A stretch of DNA of 64,000 nt from Megascapheus bottae (lineage: Eukaryota > Chordata > Mammalia > Rodentia > Geomyidae). The stretch spans positions 7,906,106-7,970,105 of the forward strand of contig JANJXV010000024.1 in assembly GCA_024803745.1 (NCBI GenBank), given 5' to 3'. Below are positions 23,926 to 36,201 of the stretch, piece by piece. Under the pieces are notes generated by a model. The model worked only from the letters and a program-made list of their open reading frames with translations. It was not told the DNA's origin and searched no databases. A program made the position numbers and the translations under genes. Numbering within the stretch: position 1 is the first letter of the stretch; each line of letters starts with the position of its first letter.

Positions 23926-24141
23926 TTATTTTATTTATTATTATTATTTTTTTGCCAGTCCTGGGCTTTAGCTCAGGGCCTGAGCATTGGCCTTGGACTT
24001 TCTCAAGGCTAGAGCTCTACCACGTGAGCCTCAGCACCACTTCTGGCTTTTTTTTTCTATGTATGTGGTACCAAGGAATCGAACCTGGGTCTTCGTGCAT
24101 GCTAGGCAAGCACTCTACCACTAGGCCAAACTCCCAGCCCC
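23926..24141 (-). repeat. IDL-Geo SINE
   Basis: A TTTATTATT-rich tail, then GCCAGTCCTGGGCTTTAGCT, ending CTAGGCCAAACTCCCAGCCC. Both the right Geo half and the left ID-like half are complete. Short GTTATTT words flank it. Confidence 0.9.
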
Positions 24142-24973
24142 AGTTATTTTGTTTTTAAAATAGGTTTTAGCCTTAATGCTTAGCTCCATTTCTCAACAAT
24201 TTCATTTTTTTAACTCAAAAGGAGAACGGTATCATCAGAAAGCTATTTAACAAAAACTAGAACTTGTACTTGGTGAACTTTTGGGATGGGTTAATTCCAT
24301 GATGAGTCACTAAACAGATCATTTTTACTCATTTTATTGAAAAATCAGCTAAAGCCAATTGACACATGGAGCCAAGAAATTATGCCACAATGCATATCCT
24401 TACATTGTTGCTCTCTGTGATTCCCATTCTGTCCCAAAACAGTGGAGATCAAATAGAATAAGGGCAAGGAGGAGAGAAGAGGGTAATATTGGGAATGTAT
24501 ACACAAAGTATTCACCTTTAGCTAAGAGGCAAGCCTACAGAATAGGAGGTTAGTTAGATTTCCATAATTTAAGAATTAGATCTGATTTCTATAATAGTAA
24601 AACTGCCAGAAACTTTTACAATTTGCTCTGGCTGTACTGTTGGTGGAGGTTATCTGGAAGTGCATCAGGATGTGGACTGAAAAAATCCTATTTTACATAG
24701 TTATTCTGTAAAGGCAATAATTTGCACACATATACATATACGTGTGTATATATCCCAAAGATAAACACAGACAACCGAAAATAGATAAAAAATAACACCA
24801 TAATTTGTTACACTATTGCATTGCCAACATTGAAATTATTATTTTACTTTTAATTCAGATGGCATTATCAATAAAAATTTAGGTCTTTCTCTACAAAAAT
24901 ACCTACACAATTTTTATTAGAAGATTTTGGATTGCCAGTCCCATATCTCATAAGGTTGGTTGATTCCAGCATC

Positions 24974-25196
24974 CTTTTTTTGTGTTTCTCCTGGAGCTTG
25001 AACTCAGAGCCTGGGCACTGTCCTTGACCTCCTTTGATCAATGCTAACATTCTATCACTTTGAGCCATGGTGCCAATTCTGGTTTTCTGGTAGTTAAGTG
25101 GAAACTTTCCTGCCTGGGCTGGCTTTGAACCATGACCCTCAAATGTGAGCTTCCTGAGTTACTAGGATTAAAGGCATAAGCCACCAGTGCTTGGCT
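24974..25196 (-). repeat. B1-headed SINE, antisense
   Basis: GAGCTTGAACTCAGAGCCTG and CTGGTTTTCTGGTAGTTAAG, then TGCCTGGGCTGGCTTTGAAC and a reversed B1 head ending ATAAGCCACCAGTGCTTGGC. Confidence 0.85.
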
Positions 25197-25599
25197 CCAG
25201 CCTTCTTTTCAAACTAATTCTGTCCACGTCTACTCAAAAGCAAACTGTCCTATCCTGATTTTTCAGCAAATGATCCTGAACTTACATTAAGATAACCATT
25301 GAGGAATCCTTGCTTCAGAGAGTCAATACATACCTACAAATCTGCCCCCCCACACCTGTAGGTGGATAATCATGTCCCCTGATTGTTCTTACACAAACAC
25401 ATTAAAAAAAAGAACACTAAGCAAATGTGAGGGTATCTTAGACTTCTTTAAAGATGATCTTCTTCCCCTTGGGATGCATTTTAAGAGGCTTGGATTGTTA
25501 ATTCTGGAAATGGAAACCTTTTACGTTAATGGAGAACAAATTCTATAGATATAGGTCCCCTGCTCCCTTGAGTTGCTCCATTAATGTGTTCTCATCCTC

Positions 25600-25920
25600 A
25601 TTTAAAGCAGCCATGAGATAAAGTGGTTCTGTGGGCAGGCAATGCCTTCACCTCCTACAGTCTGCTTTTCTGTAGCAAAGAATAACAAGGTTTCTAAACA
25701 CTGTGGTGGTTTTGTGATCTCAACATCTGTCCCTGAGGAACTGGCCTGAGATTGCTGACTCATTACACACAGCTGTCACATGAACAGATCATTCACTCAC
25801 TAATAACTCCATTAAACTATTCTGGGGCCTTGGAGAGCATATTTACATCATCATGTGGCATGTGAAAAAACAGAATAGTAATTTCAGAGCACTGTAGACG
25901 CTGTGGTGGTGGTAGGCTTA
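25600..25920. promoter_or_regulatory. Candidate conserved noncoding element
   Basis: A repeat-free stretch with high word diversity, containing TGACTCATTA (AP-1-like) near 25758, AACAAAG/ACAAGG SOX-type words and CACAGCTGTCAC (E-box CAGCTG). Its appearance differs from the surrounding AT-rich intron. Conservation cannot be tested here. Confidence 0.28.
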
Positions 25921-27645
25921 GGGAATGGTATTTTTATCCCAGTAATGACAATATAACAAAATTACTCTAGATTTCAGAAAGGTGATTTCCTTGTAGAAAT
26001 CATTTTTGCTAAGTTTAACTATGTATTATTTATTTTACTTGGTTCCAAACTGTCCAGTAATCTAATTTAGTCCAGAGTTCTGTTGCTTTCTATAAAATGA
26101 TATTCACTGGTACATGTAATATATTTATTAATTTGCAACAATTGCAAAACTTAGCTAGTAAGAGAGGCAAGGCTTATGAAATTATATGGTCATATTTACT
26201 GGAGAAAAGCAAAGTATATAATTCTCTCTTTTTTTTGCACTTTTCAAGATTGCTAATGGGTTTTACACCTGCACGTTTTGAACTATATGAATTGTGTGAA
26301 AGTTGTGGGGAACTAATTGTCTCTGGTGGGAAGGTACAGGTGCAGGCATAATGAACAGTAGCAGATTTCTCTTTAGAAGCATTCACCTAGTAATGTAAAG
26401 AACCATTTGGCCAAAGAACACTGTCATTTGTGTGTGTCAGCCTGTTCCTCTTTCTTTACGGTACTAGAGAGAGTTGTTTTCTAATAGGGCAGAATTTTGA
26501 AAGCATTGACGACAAATCAGTCTGTCTATTCACTTAATATTTACTCAGTGTCTGTTATGTGTTAGGTACTGTGTTGTATATTAAAATAAGAACAAATGAA
26601 TAAAGCTTATATTAGTAGGAAAAGGCATGATGATTCTACAATCTAGATGAGAATAGAATGGGTGTATAAAAAAATCTTACACTCTCAGACAGGCATTTTC
26701 AGACTGACATCTGGGTATTGAAAATCAGGAAGAGATGATTAGAAGCCATTGGTGTGCAAGCCAGCTGCTTGCTCATTCAGATAATTAGAAATAATATATC
26801 ATGTCATATGTGACCAAAGAATGATAATTACTGAACATTCGATAACACATGTCAGTTACTTATGCATGTATTTGTAAGATTATATGCTCTGGTGCTAAAA
26901 GAAAAATTGTCCTGAATTGCTCAAATAATGAAATACATGATTAAAAATTATGACCAGATAGTAAATGTCGATGCCTGGGCTACACATGTATATAATTCAC
27001 AAAGACTTGGCCTTCTTATCTGTTTTGCAGTTAGCTAAGTCCTTGTATTTGAATTGTCAGTTTGGGCATTGTATCCCACTGACTTCTAGGTGATAGCTAT
27101 AAGACTTCCAAGAATTACCCTGGTCATACAAGAAGAAAAAGCCTTGGGCAATAACAACCACAATAGCAGAGTATAATCTAGTCAGTCTTGTAAACATAAA
27201 GGATTGGAAATCATGTATCTCAGAGGTATTGTGTGATACCTAGGATAATCTTTTGTGAGCAGGATGAAAGCTTCATGACACAGGTGGCTTCTTTCCTATC
27301 TGTCCCAGATCTCTGGTATGAAGGACCTTATGTGTGGCCTCCTAATATCAAGTATTTGGGGGTTAAACTCATATTGTTCATTTGTAATCTAAAGTTCCAA
27401 ACTAAATTCTTCTTGTACCTAAGAAAGCGTACACTTATGACTATATATGCTTGAAAATGTTAAAGTCACACTGCTGCTAGATTATCTAGATTTTCATTTT
27501 CATCCTGGCTTTAAATTATTTTATCTTTAAAATCCTAAGGGGAGGTTGTAAATTCTGCTGCTGAACAGGAAAAAGTTTTTCTTTGTCAGTAGTTGAGGTG
27601 TATTTTGTATTTACATGCATTTTAATATGTCATTGGGATATTTGC

Positions 27646-27874
27646 TTTTTTTAAATCATTCATGGTGTTGGAACTGAACACTATCACAGAGCTTTTGTGC
27701 TCAAGGCTAGCACTCTACCAATTTGAGCCACAGCTGTACTTTTGGTGTTTGGTTGATTAATTGGTGATAAGTGTCTCATGGACTTTCATTCCTGGACTGG
27801 CCAAGAACCATGATCTTAGGGTCTCAGCCACCTGGGTAGTTAGGACTACAGGTGTGAGCTACCAGTGCCCAGCT
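27646..27874 (-). repeat. B1-headed SINE, antisense, diverged
   Basis: GTGCTCAAGGCTAGCACTCT and ATTTGAGCCACAGCTGTACT give the reversed right half, then the linker GATTAATTGGTGATAAGTG, then CCTGGGTAGTTAGGACTACA at the B1 end. Confidence 0.8.
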
Positions 27875-28674
27875 TGGGTTATTGCCTTTACAAAAGCTGT
27901 TCACCTTACACAAGCCAAATCTCTGGAAAATAAAATTACAGCATTTTAACTTGAAAAGATGAAATTTAAGACATCGATTTCTAAAAATAATAATTGAAAT
28001 GACAATGTGCCTCCCCCCCCAAAAAAAAAGAAAAAAAAAAAGAGAGAGACTTACCCATTGACTACCAAACTGGATTACACCATGGGGGAAAATGACAATG
28101 GAGGATAACATGAGGAAAGAATAAAGAAATGATGAAAAGTAACTACAATGGAGAAAAGACAACAGAATATCAACTAAACAGATAACCTATGAAAAATAAT
28201 CTTTACCCAATCACAACTCTCAACAAAAATAAATCACAGGTAACAGAAAATGGTGCTTTTGAATTTAAAACCAAACCACATACGTGTCAGTGACATAATG
28301 GAATGTTATTTGACAATGAACAGGCCTGTTTTAAGTCCATTTGGACTTGATCTCTACAAAGTGGAAACTTTTGTGTAAAGTAAGTATTTCACATGCTATT
28401 CTTTTGTTGGCTTGCTTTTATGGATGCAAACTCTGAATACTCAAAATTTGTATACACAAAGTAGGTTGCTTTTTACCTTTCTCATTTGCTTGTACAAAGC
28501 AAGGTTTATGTAAACACCTAAACACAACACCTAAAAGGTATATCTGAAATTCAAAGGCAATTTGTAAAAATTTTAGACAGCATTCATTAGACAAAACAAA
28601 ACAGGAAGAACTGTCATGAGCTGAATTTTCTCCATGCCAGAGCTCCCTGCACTGGAGATGGCCTTCCCCCTTAC

Positions 28675-28822
28675 CTCCTGCCCACCATCCAGGGCACAGA
28701 GCTTGTTGCTTTGCTTTTTGGCATCCACTAACACATTAAACATGGTGCACACAGAAGCAGGAATTCGCAAGTCAGTTGTTTTGTTTGCCTTTTGCAGCTT
28801 GAGTTCAAATGCAGTTCTTGTT
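28675..28822 (-). CDS. CADPS2: CADPS2 exon E6
   Basis: This 148-base exon has a TACCTAG acceptor and a GTAAGG donor. After one base of the split Arg codon it reads [20 protein letters not shown], then [20 protein letters not shown], then LCALDGGQE, ending in phase 0. The [11 protein letters not shown] and [12 protein letters not shown] motifs are conserved across CAPS proteins; the LCALDGGQE ending resembles CADPS2, whereas CADPS, from memory, has LCSMEMGQE. A possible internal start in this exon is not used here because the frame runs in from E5. It lies 1.9 kb downstream of E5. Confidence 0.93.
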
Positions 28823-29566
28823 CTAGGTATTAAAACACAAATTTAGAGTAAGAAATTCTGACATACTTTCCCCCTTGTTTTGTAAAAGTGAAATCAATAC
28901 TACAGGATGCTAATTTAAAACATGCAAATAAGGGTTAAACAGTGTGGCAGAGCTCAGGAGCCAGCGGGTAAGCTGGTCTCTTTTTCATGTTCCTCACAAA
29001 AAAAGGTCAGAAAAATATAAGAGCAAGCATTTTAAATATTCTTTACCAAGTGACACCAGGTTTAGAACAGACACTTAAGACAATAAAACTATCTAAATGA
29101 AGTTTTTTTATATCTAATATCTTATTTAATGAAAAATCATTAGCTTCACTTAACAGCTTCAATTAATTTCCAAGTAGAAAAATCGCATACTTCTCTACTT
29201 TAAAGCAGAACAAATCCTCTATGTGAGAACTTTCCACATTAAAAAATGCACAAGTTTGAAAAGAATGTATAATGAGAACATACAATTTGTTTCTCACTTG
29301 TTACTTTGAGAACACTTGAAGCTGCCTGTAGTTTTTTGAAAGAAAGTGCCTAGTAGGAGGTTTGAAATTGTCTGTGCTAACATCCTCAAAGACTAAATAT
29401 TCACAGATTTGAGATAACAGAATTAGTTTATTTAAATTTAACCAACTAATCTACAAGCCTTGCCTCAGAGGACCACTAAACATTATTCTAAGGACAGGTT
29501 TACTTTTGTTTTTTGTTTGTTTGTTTGTTTGTTTGTATCTTTGTTTTGTTTAAGAATTCAGAAACA

Positions 29567-29758
29567 AGACATAATGTTTTATTACACAGATTAATTTGTA
29601 TCTATGACATACAAACCCTCAGCTTAATTTTAATTATGTTCTAAAACCTAAGTGCCAGTGATTGTATGTAGAGATTCCCTTCTTGAATACTTGTTTGTTA
29701 AATAAGACATTTGAGATATAATGTAAAAATCAATGTTAATGAATTCTTTAATTAAAAA
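29567..29758 (+). repeat. Unassigned retroposon family, copy A, with target-site duplication
   Basis: It contains TATCTATGACATACAAACCC and AAGTGCCAGTGATTGTATGT, ends with ATTCTTTAATTAAAA, and is flanked by the 15-base direct repeat AAGAATTCAGAAACA at 29552-29566 and 29759-29773. Copies occur at 33648-33858 (minus) and 60911-61136 (plus). The A-rich 3' end and duplication show L1-type retrotransposition; it may be an L1 3'UTR subfamily. Confidence 0.7.
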
Positions 29759-29773
29759 AAGAATTCAGAAACA

Positions 29774-30039
29774 GACCTGGGTGCTAGTGGGGTCACAGTT
29801 GTAATTCTAGCTACTCCGGAGGCTGAGAACTGAGGATTTAGGTTCAGTTCTAGCCTGGGGTGGTACAGTCCATGAGACTTCTATCTCCAATTAATTACCA
29901 AAAAAGCTGAAAGTAGAACTGTGGATCAAGAGAAAGATGGCTAGCCTTGAGCACCGAAAAGCTCAGTAACAGAGATTGCTCTCTGAGTTCAAGCCCTAGG
30001 ACCAATACCTCCCCCCCACCCGAAAAAAAAAAAAAAAGG
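29774..30039 (+). repeat. B1-headed SINE in a re-used target site
   Basis: Head CCTGGGTGCTAGTGGGGTCA and GCTACTCCGGAGGCTGAGAA, linker TCTCCAATTAATTACC, right half with GAGTTCAAGCCCTAGGACC and a C-run/A-run tail. It is flanked by ATTCAGAAACA at 29763-29773 and 30040-30050. Confidence 0.9.
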
Positions 30040-30699
30040 ATTCAGAAACATTTAGTTACCCTACCCACTCTTCTTCCAATGGGATAACCCACTTTGTTTT
30101 GAGCAATTATTAACACAGAAAATGTGGGAAAATGATGTTTGAACAACATAATATAAGGTCAATTTGTAAGCACTGTTAACAAAAGAAAGCCCACTGGGAT
30201 GATTCCGACCTCTCATAATTTATTTCCTGTTACGTGCTAAAGAAAGCAAATAGACATATGAAATTCCTAACAGTGAATTGAGAGTGCAGAATAAAGTGAG
30301 TAATCCCAGAACTGATTTTCTCTTTAGTTTGCTGTGTCATTTCACAACACATAGACACGGTACAGAATGAATATATAAGATTCAGCAGAATTTTTATGTC
30401 TCAGTAAAAGGCACCTTGGGAATTTAAAGCACAATATTCCCACAGAAATAATGACTAAGATAGTTTGGGCACTACTGACCTAGAATAGATGGGAGAACTG
30501 AATTAAAAAGTATCAGCAGATCACTTGAATCAATTACATAGATTCCTAGAGTTTATGACTGTAAACCTAATGCCTATTCCATTTTAGACCTGTAGTACAA
30601 ACAGAATCCTCTTGAGACAATTTATATGACAGATATTTGATGAAATATGGTATGTTGGCTGCTGGAGTATTAGGCAATAATTTGAGAATGCATTTCTAC

Positions 30700-30855
30700 C
30701 TTTTGACACAGGCCTCTATCATATCACTGGCCATTAGTTTAAGTCTCTGCTCTAAGTGGTGGGCAAATTCTTGTTCTGGCCAGTGTAGATCAAAGATAAA
30801 CATTTGCAGGGCATCCAGTTTCCAAAACAGGTCTTCAGATGTTGTTGAGCCATTA
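30700..30855 (-). CDS. CADPS2: CADPS2 exon E5
   Basis: This 156-base exon follows a pyrimidine-rich acceptor (TTTTTCTTCTAG) and ends at a GTAGAA donor. It reads [20 protein letters not shown], then [20 protein letters not shown], then [11 protein letters not shown]. The [18 protein letters not shown] and [14 protein letters not shown] strings are strongly conserved in CAPS1/CAPS2 and in the MUN fold. The first base completes a Thr codon from E4 and the last two bases are completed to Arg by E6. Like E4 it is a symmetric exon, so E4 and E5 could each be skipped in frame. Confidence 0.93.
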
Positions 30856-33027
30856 CTAGAAGAAAAAGGAAAAATGAAGAATATTATAAACTTCACTACT
30901 GTTTCATGCTTTGGCCCAACACTTTTCGTTTTTTCCTTTCTGTTTCTATCACCTTCAGTGAAAAAAAACCCGCATAAAATATCTTAATGATCCAGTATTT
31001 TCTTTGTTCAGCCTTCTAATTCTTCCTTCCTACTTCTTAAAATGGCAAGGCAAGGAGAACAAAATAGAAATAAATGCAACCAGAAGCGTTCATACAAAGC
31101 AATAGATAATATGGGAAAAGTGTACTTTACTAAGGAAAAGAAATAAATAAGTTTGTATACATAACAAACATTTAAAAATGTTCTTCAAATAATCTCCAAA
31201 ATAAAGATGAGGCAGTCTCAAAGCTATGCTTTATGCAAGAAAATTGATATGTCAGTGCTTTAGTCTTCGATATATCCATATGCCCTTGATTTCCCAATGG
31301 CTTTTACCTGCAGGTGTGCAGCACATAGGGCCCTCACATCACTCCATTACACGTAAAGTGAACAAGGACTAGAAGTAATAGACTAGGGGCAGAAGCAGTC
31401 ATTTGCATTTTAAAATGATTTGTGCCTTTTGTAGCTCATCAGTAAAATCTAACTCAGCATAAAATGTGGACTGACAGAGAAATAATACTTTGGGTGTTCT
31501 GAAGTAGGGGGAAATCATGCATATCAAGTCTTTATATCTAACTGTGGAATCAGGATTTGCCATGATGTACATAAAGGTAATTTGTAAAAGAGGATAAGAA
31601 TAATGCTATTACTTTCCATTATCCAAGTATACAGGTTAGTAGAATGACAGATATTTAAAAGCAAAATATTTCTACAAAAATGGAGACTCAACATACTGAG
31701 AACAAAGCAAAAGCAAAAAAAAAAAAGCTGCTGACTGCGCCATTTGTTAACAGCTTTTTAACAATTGCCTTACAAATAGTAAACTAACAGTTATAGTTCC
31801 TTTCACAAAGAAACTGAAAGAAATCAAACACTCATTTATTATAAGGGCACAGTGGAAAAATATGAAAGACAGTATATTTTCAATAATCACACTCTTTAGC
31901 TAAATAGCTAAATATATCTTTAATTAGTTTTAGAAAAACCATCCTTTGCTCTGACTAATTAAAAGCTTTGTTTCTGCTCTTCACCTTGACCTCTATATCT
32001 CAGTTCTATCACCCAACCAAGTAGCTTTCTCTCTCTCATTCTGTCAGTCACTCCTTTGTGATCTCCTGGTCCGGCCATGGTGTTAAGTTCTTAGAGGACC
32101 CAGAGAACGTAACTCAATGTTTCCTCTTCTAAATATGCATCAAATAGACTATTCCATGAAAGTACCCAGCAGATATTATTGTAAAAATGTTTGGAAAGAA
32201 AACTACCTTTATTTATTTATCTTCTGACAATCTAAAACAAAAATATGAGAATAAAATCCAGATAAAAATCCTTCCCGCATATCCATAAGGCAAAGGTTAG
32301 TAAATTAGAAGACATATGTTCTAGTTGGATGTAATTGGCAAAGAAGCTAATCTGTTTCATGTAATATTTTCTACTTTGGATACATACCAGTTTTTAAATT
32401 TATTTAAAAACAAGAAATGAAAACAACAGACCAACATCAAAACAAAGTTGTAAATATTAAAGACAATATTCTATCAAAAACTGACTTCTGCAAAATATGT
32501 CACAAGTCTTTGTAGAGAACATGAGTCTCTATAATTTTTTCTTCTGTTTGAAGCTATGCTAAGACTAGACAATAAATGTTTTAATTGGGAATGTAATTAA
32601 GATAACAAGTGTTTGTTATAATTAATAGATAGATGAAAAATATGTAAGTAGGTTTTCTCTGGAGTTGGTGTATGTAACCTGCAATTTATTCAGAAACCTT
32701 TCATTTTAAATTATTTCTAATCAGTGACCAATTCCTAAAGGTATTATTAACAGATTTAATAAGTCAAATGTGAATAATGGACCCCGAGATCATTTTCTCA
32801 ATATGCCAGGCAGAAATTTTAATCATTGACATTCATTGTAGACTAATAATTTTATGAACAGGGAGCGATGAAGACATGCTACCTCTTGATTTTATTTAGG
32901 AACACATCAACACGAGTACATGAAGATGATCACCACAGTATCTGTGTGATGTTAGGTACTGAACACATGACTTTGCTCTACCATTGAGCTTTACTCTTTT
33001 TTTTATAAATACATAGACCTTTTAAAA

Positions 33028-33096
33028 TATATATACATACATACACATATATGTGTGTGTGTTGTGTGTGTGTGTGTTGTGTGTGTGTGTGTGTGT
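33028..33096. repeat. (AT/AC)n-(TG)n compound microsatellite
   Basis: ATATATACATACATACACAT is followed by TG runs broken by GTTGTG words. Confidence 0.9.
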
Positions 33097-33647
33097 CCGT
33101 ATCTTAAGCAATAATCACACCTAGTTCTTTTTAGGAGATGGAAATATTTTTGTTATTTGATATTTATGACAAAAATGGAATTGCAGCAACAATCTAACTT
33201 TGTGAGGGATTTAGGGCACAAAAAAACCAACATGGATAACCAGAAAGGGAAAGATAATGTGGCAAGCTCATGAAAATAATTTATTTTTCCTAATAGCACA
33301 GTTGCTTTATTGAGAAAGCTCCATTTGTCAGCAGCCTTGGTGTAAGGTTCACATCTTTTAAAAAAGGAGTCTTCAGAAAATTAATTTTAGGGGATAAAGC
33401 CTATAGTAATTTTATTGGCTAGAATCCAAGGTGGTAAATAGATAAAGAATAAAAAGATTTATATTATGAGTGATATAAAAAAGCAACAAAAATGAATTTA
33501 GGTTTATTATCCTTCTTTTCATAATTTCTTAGCACACACATATATCACTCTACATATTCTAATTGCACAAAACTTTTGCCAGTAAGAAACAATCCACATA
33601 TAAAATAAAATCCTGCTCCAACAATGTTATTTTGTTTTGTTTTTTTT

Positions 33648-33858
33648 GTTTTAAGATTTTATTAACATTGATTTTTTACATCGTATTTCAAATGTCATGT
33701 TTAACAAACAAGTATTCAAGAAGGAAATCTCTATATACAATCACTGGCACATAGATTTTAGAACATAATTAAAGTTAAGCTGAGGGTTTGTATGTCATAG
33801 ATACATATTATGTCTATAGAGTACATAGCCCATCATAGATTTTTATGTCTATGTAGTT
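33648..33858 (-). repeat. Unassigned retroposon family, copy B
   Basis: Reverse-complement copy of the family at 29567-29758: TTTATTAACATTGATTTTTT, then AAGTATTCAAGAAGGAAATC, ACAATCACTGGCACATAGAT and TATGTCATAGATACATATTA. It extends beyond the copy A homology to about 33858 (TTTTATGTCTATGTAGTT), matching copy C. Confidence 0.7.
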
Positions 33859-34303
33859 ATGTTTATTTCTCCAAGACCATGCCTTATAACCCTGATCAAC
33901 ATTTTGGGGAAAATTCTACTACCATTAGCTGAGAATGTGGAGAAAAGGAATAGTCATATTTGAAGAACAAAATTTAGGTGCTCATGAACCATGATAAAAT
34001 ATATGAGAAGAAAAGTGAGAATAATATTTAGTGAGGTTCAACAATGTTTTTTTGACATGGAGATATATACTAAAACTGTCCTACAAATTACTCTTTGTTT
34101 TCTTCTTTTTTGTCCTTGTCTTCTTGATTATGTATGTGCTAGCCTAATATTTGGTTGTTGGCAAGAAAGCAATGAAGTTAGTTCAGTTCTATTCTCAGAG
34201 TAAACTGAAGAAAAGTGTGAGATATGTAAAGGTTGAGCAAAGCTGGATTCAAATTTTATCTCACTACTCATGTGCTATAGATTTTGAACATTTTTTAGTT
34301 TTT

Positions 34304-34527
34304 TTAAAAAAATTATTAACACTGATTTTTTTCCCCCAGTCATGGGGCTTGAATTTCTGAAGCCAGGGCCTGGGCACTGTTCTTGGACACTTTTTACTCA
34401 AGGCCAGGACTCTCCTACTTGAGCCATGGCACCACTTCCAGCTTTTTCTATGTATGTGGTACCGAGGAATCCCAGGGCTTTGTGCATGTGAGGCAAGCAC
34501 TCTATTACTAGGCTATGCTCCAGGCCC
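34304..34527 (-). repeat. IDL-Geo SINE with target-site duplication
   Basis: CCCAGTCATGGGGCTTGAAT, then TTTCTATGTATGTGGTACCG and GGCTATGCTCCAGGCCC. The near-repeats TGAACATTTTTTAGTTTTT (34285-34303) and TGAACATGTTTTAGTTTTT (34528-34546) are the duplication. Confidence 0.88.
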
Positions 34528-34715
34528 TGAACATGTTTTAGTTTTTAACTCATCTGTGAATGCAGATTCCTAACTATAAAATGCAGACAGTGACACTGAA
34601 GCTCACAGCAGTGTGGTAAAAAATTTAAATGAGATAAAGAGTTTATCACTCTAAATAGAGCACGGCATCTTTTCAATAAATATATAAATTCTCAATAGAG
34701 AATTTTCTACTATAG

Positions 34716-34949
34716 CTTTTTTTGTATTGGTAAGGGGATTTGAACTCAGGTTCTTGTATTCTTGTTGATCTTTTTTGCTCAAGGCATTCTACCATTTGAG
34801 TCATATTTCCACTTCTGGATTTTTTTTTTTGATTAAGTGGAGCTAAGAGTCTCTTGAAATTGTCTTCCTGGGCTGGCTTTAAACAGTGATCCTTACATCT
34901 CAGCCTTGAGTATCTGGGTTCACAATCATAAATTACTTGTGCCTGGCTT
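34716..34949 (-). repeat. B1-headed SINE, antisense
   Basis: GATTTGAACTCAGGTTCTTG, then GCTCAAGGCATTCTACCATT, the linker GATTAAGTGGAGCTAAGAG, then CTGGGCTGGCTTTAAACAGT and a decayed reversed B1 head. Confidence 0.75.
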
Positions 34950-35513
34950 GTTCATTCTTTTAAACTGAATTCATGTGAAATCTTGGGAAAACAAAGTTTT
35001 TGCCCCAGAGTTTATATATTTGCAAACTACATCTGTTACATTTCATTAATGAGAATCTCATAGTTTTAATATGGAAAAATATTGGTAGTTATAGCAATAA
35101 TGTATAGCAGTAATTTCTATTTATTGAATGCTTAGGGAGTATTAATAATAGCAATTATTGAAAATCTAGGATGTGCCCAGCATTTTTATTTTAATCTCTT
35201 CAATAATATCCTTAAGATGGGTGTCATAACCATTTCATAGTTGAGAAAATGAGATTGAGATTTATGAGTCACAAGAGAACGCCTGATCCATTCCAAAGCT
35301 CATAACTTTTCACAGTAATAACTCTTGTTACTGAATCAACAATAATCAGGCTCACCACCATGTGGAGTTAATCAGCATAGTTTTTAAGGACATAATGATT
35401 ATCTTAAAATACCAAAGTCTCATAAGTGATACAGGAAGGAACAAAAGAAGAATTTTCATGATGTTGGGAAATAAAGGACAATCCTTTCCCTGAAAGGTAC
35501 AGCAATGTTTCTT

Positions 35514-35714
35514 TTTTCTTTCTTTTTTTGCCAGTCCTAGGGCTTGAACCCAGGACCTGAGCACTGTCCTTGGGCTTTTGTCAAGACTAGAGCTCTATCA
35601 CTTGAGCCACAGTACCACTTCTGACTTTTTTCTATGTATGTGGTACCAAGGAATTGAACATGGGTCTTTATGCATACTAGGTAAGCAGTCTACCACTAGA
35701 CCAAACTCCCTGCT
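35514..35714 (-). repeat. IDL-Geo SINE with target-site duplication
   Basis: GCCAGTCCTAGGGCTTGAAC through CTAGACCAAACTCCCTGC. Flanking words CAGCAATGTTTCTT (35500-35513) and CAGCAATGCTTCTT (35715-35728) are the duplication with one mismatch. Confidence 0.9.
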
Positions 35715-36201
35715 CAGCAATGCTTCTTAAATATCCAGACTAGAATAAAAATTGACAAATATTATGCTCTTGAAATCCTTCCAATAATGTTTATGCTAGC
35801 AAAAGCTAACACATGTGAGTGGTAAGAAATCTATATTTAAGCATTCATAAAATATATGCTATTTACCACACTGATTGTGTATGAAATGAGAATTTGGGTC
35901 CTATTACTCAGGGAAGAGTCTGCAACCTGGGCCACAAAATGACCTCTGAGTTACAGATGCCATATGAATTATATCAAATCAATGTCTGATTTTTGTTTTC
36001 ATTTTCAGTCTGCATCATTTAGCATCGATTTGCTAAGCTTAGTGTAATAGCTTAAAACACTCAAACAAATAAAAACTGAAAACACAGTACTCCTCCACCA
36101 ATGATGATAAATGCCATGCAATCTACACACGTCTGCACAGAACACAGCCCAGGCCATGCACTAGCTAACACACCACCAGGAAATAAGTGAGGGATACACA
36201 C

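Larger units (their letters stand above)
21971..28674 (-). other. CADPS2: CADPS2 intron between E6 and E7
   Basis: This 6,704-base intron contains SINEs at 23926-24141, 24974-25196 and 27646-27874. The repeat-free stretches 22140-22470 and 25600-25920 look like candidate regulatory DNA and are listed separately. No further exon was seen. Confidence 0.8.
28823..30699 (-). other. CADPS2: CADPS2 intron between E5 and E6
   Basis: A 1,877-base intron carrying a TTTG repeat (29505-29536), an unassigned retroposon (29567-29758) and a B1-headed SINE (29774-30039) that share the same target word. The rest is unique AT-rich sequence. Confidence 0.85.
30856..36201 (-). other. CADPS2: CADPS2 intron between E4 and E5
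   Basis: This 5,346-base intron holds copy B of the unassigned retroposon (33648-33858), IDL-Geo SINEs (34304-34527 and 35514-35714), a B1-headed SINE (34716-34949) and a TG-rich tract (33028-33096). Positions 30860-33000 are unique AT-rich sequence without a visible exon. Confidence 0.8.

Noticed and set aside
30637..30987. A plus-strand open frame of 116 residues opposite E5
   Set aside because: Shadow frame of a conserved CADPS2 exon; no independent coding evidence.
32940..33000. ID-like monomer (reversed TCTACCATTGAGC)
   Set aside because: Only a few words match; it is too short and diverged to support.
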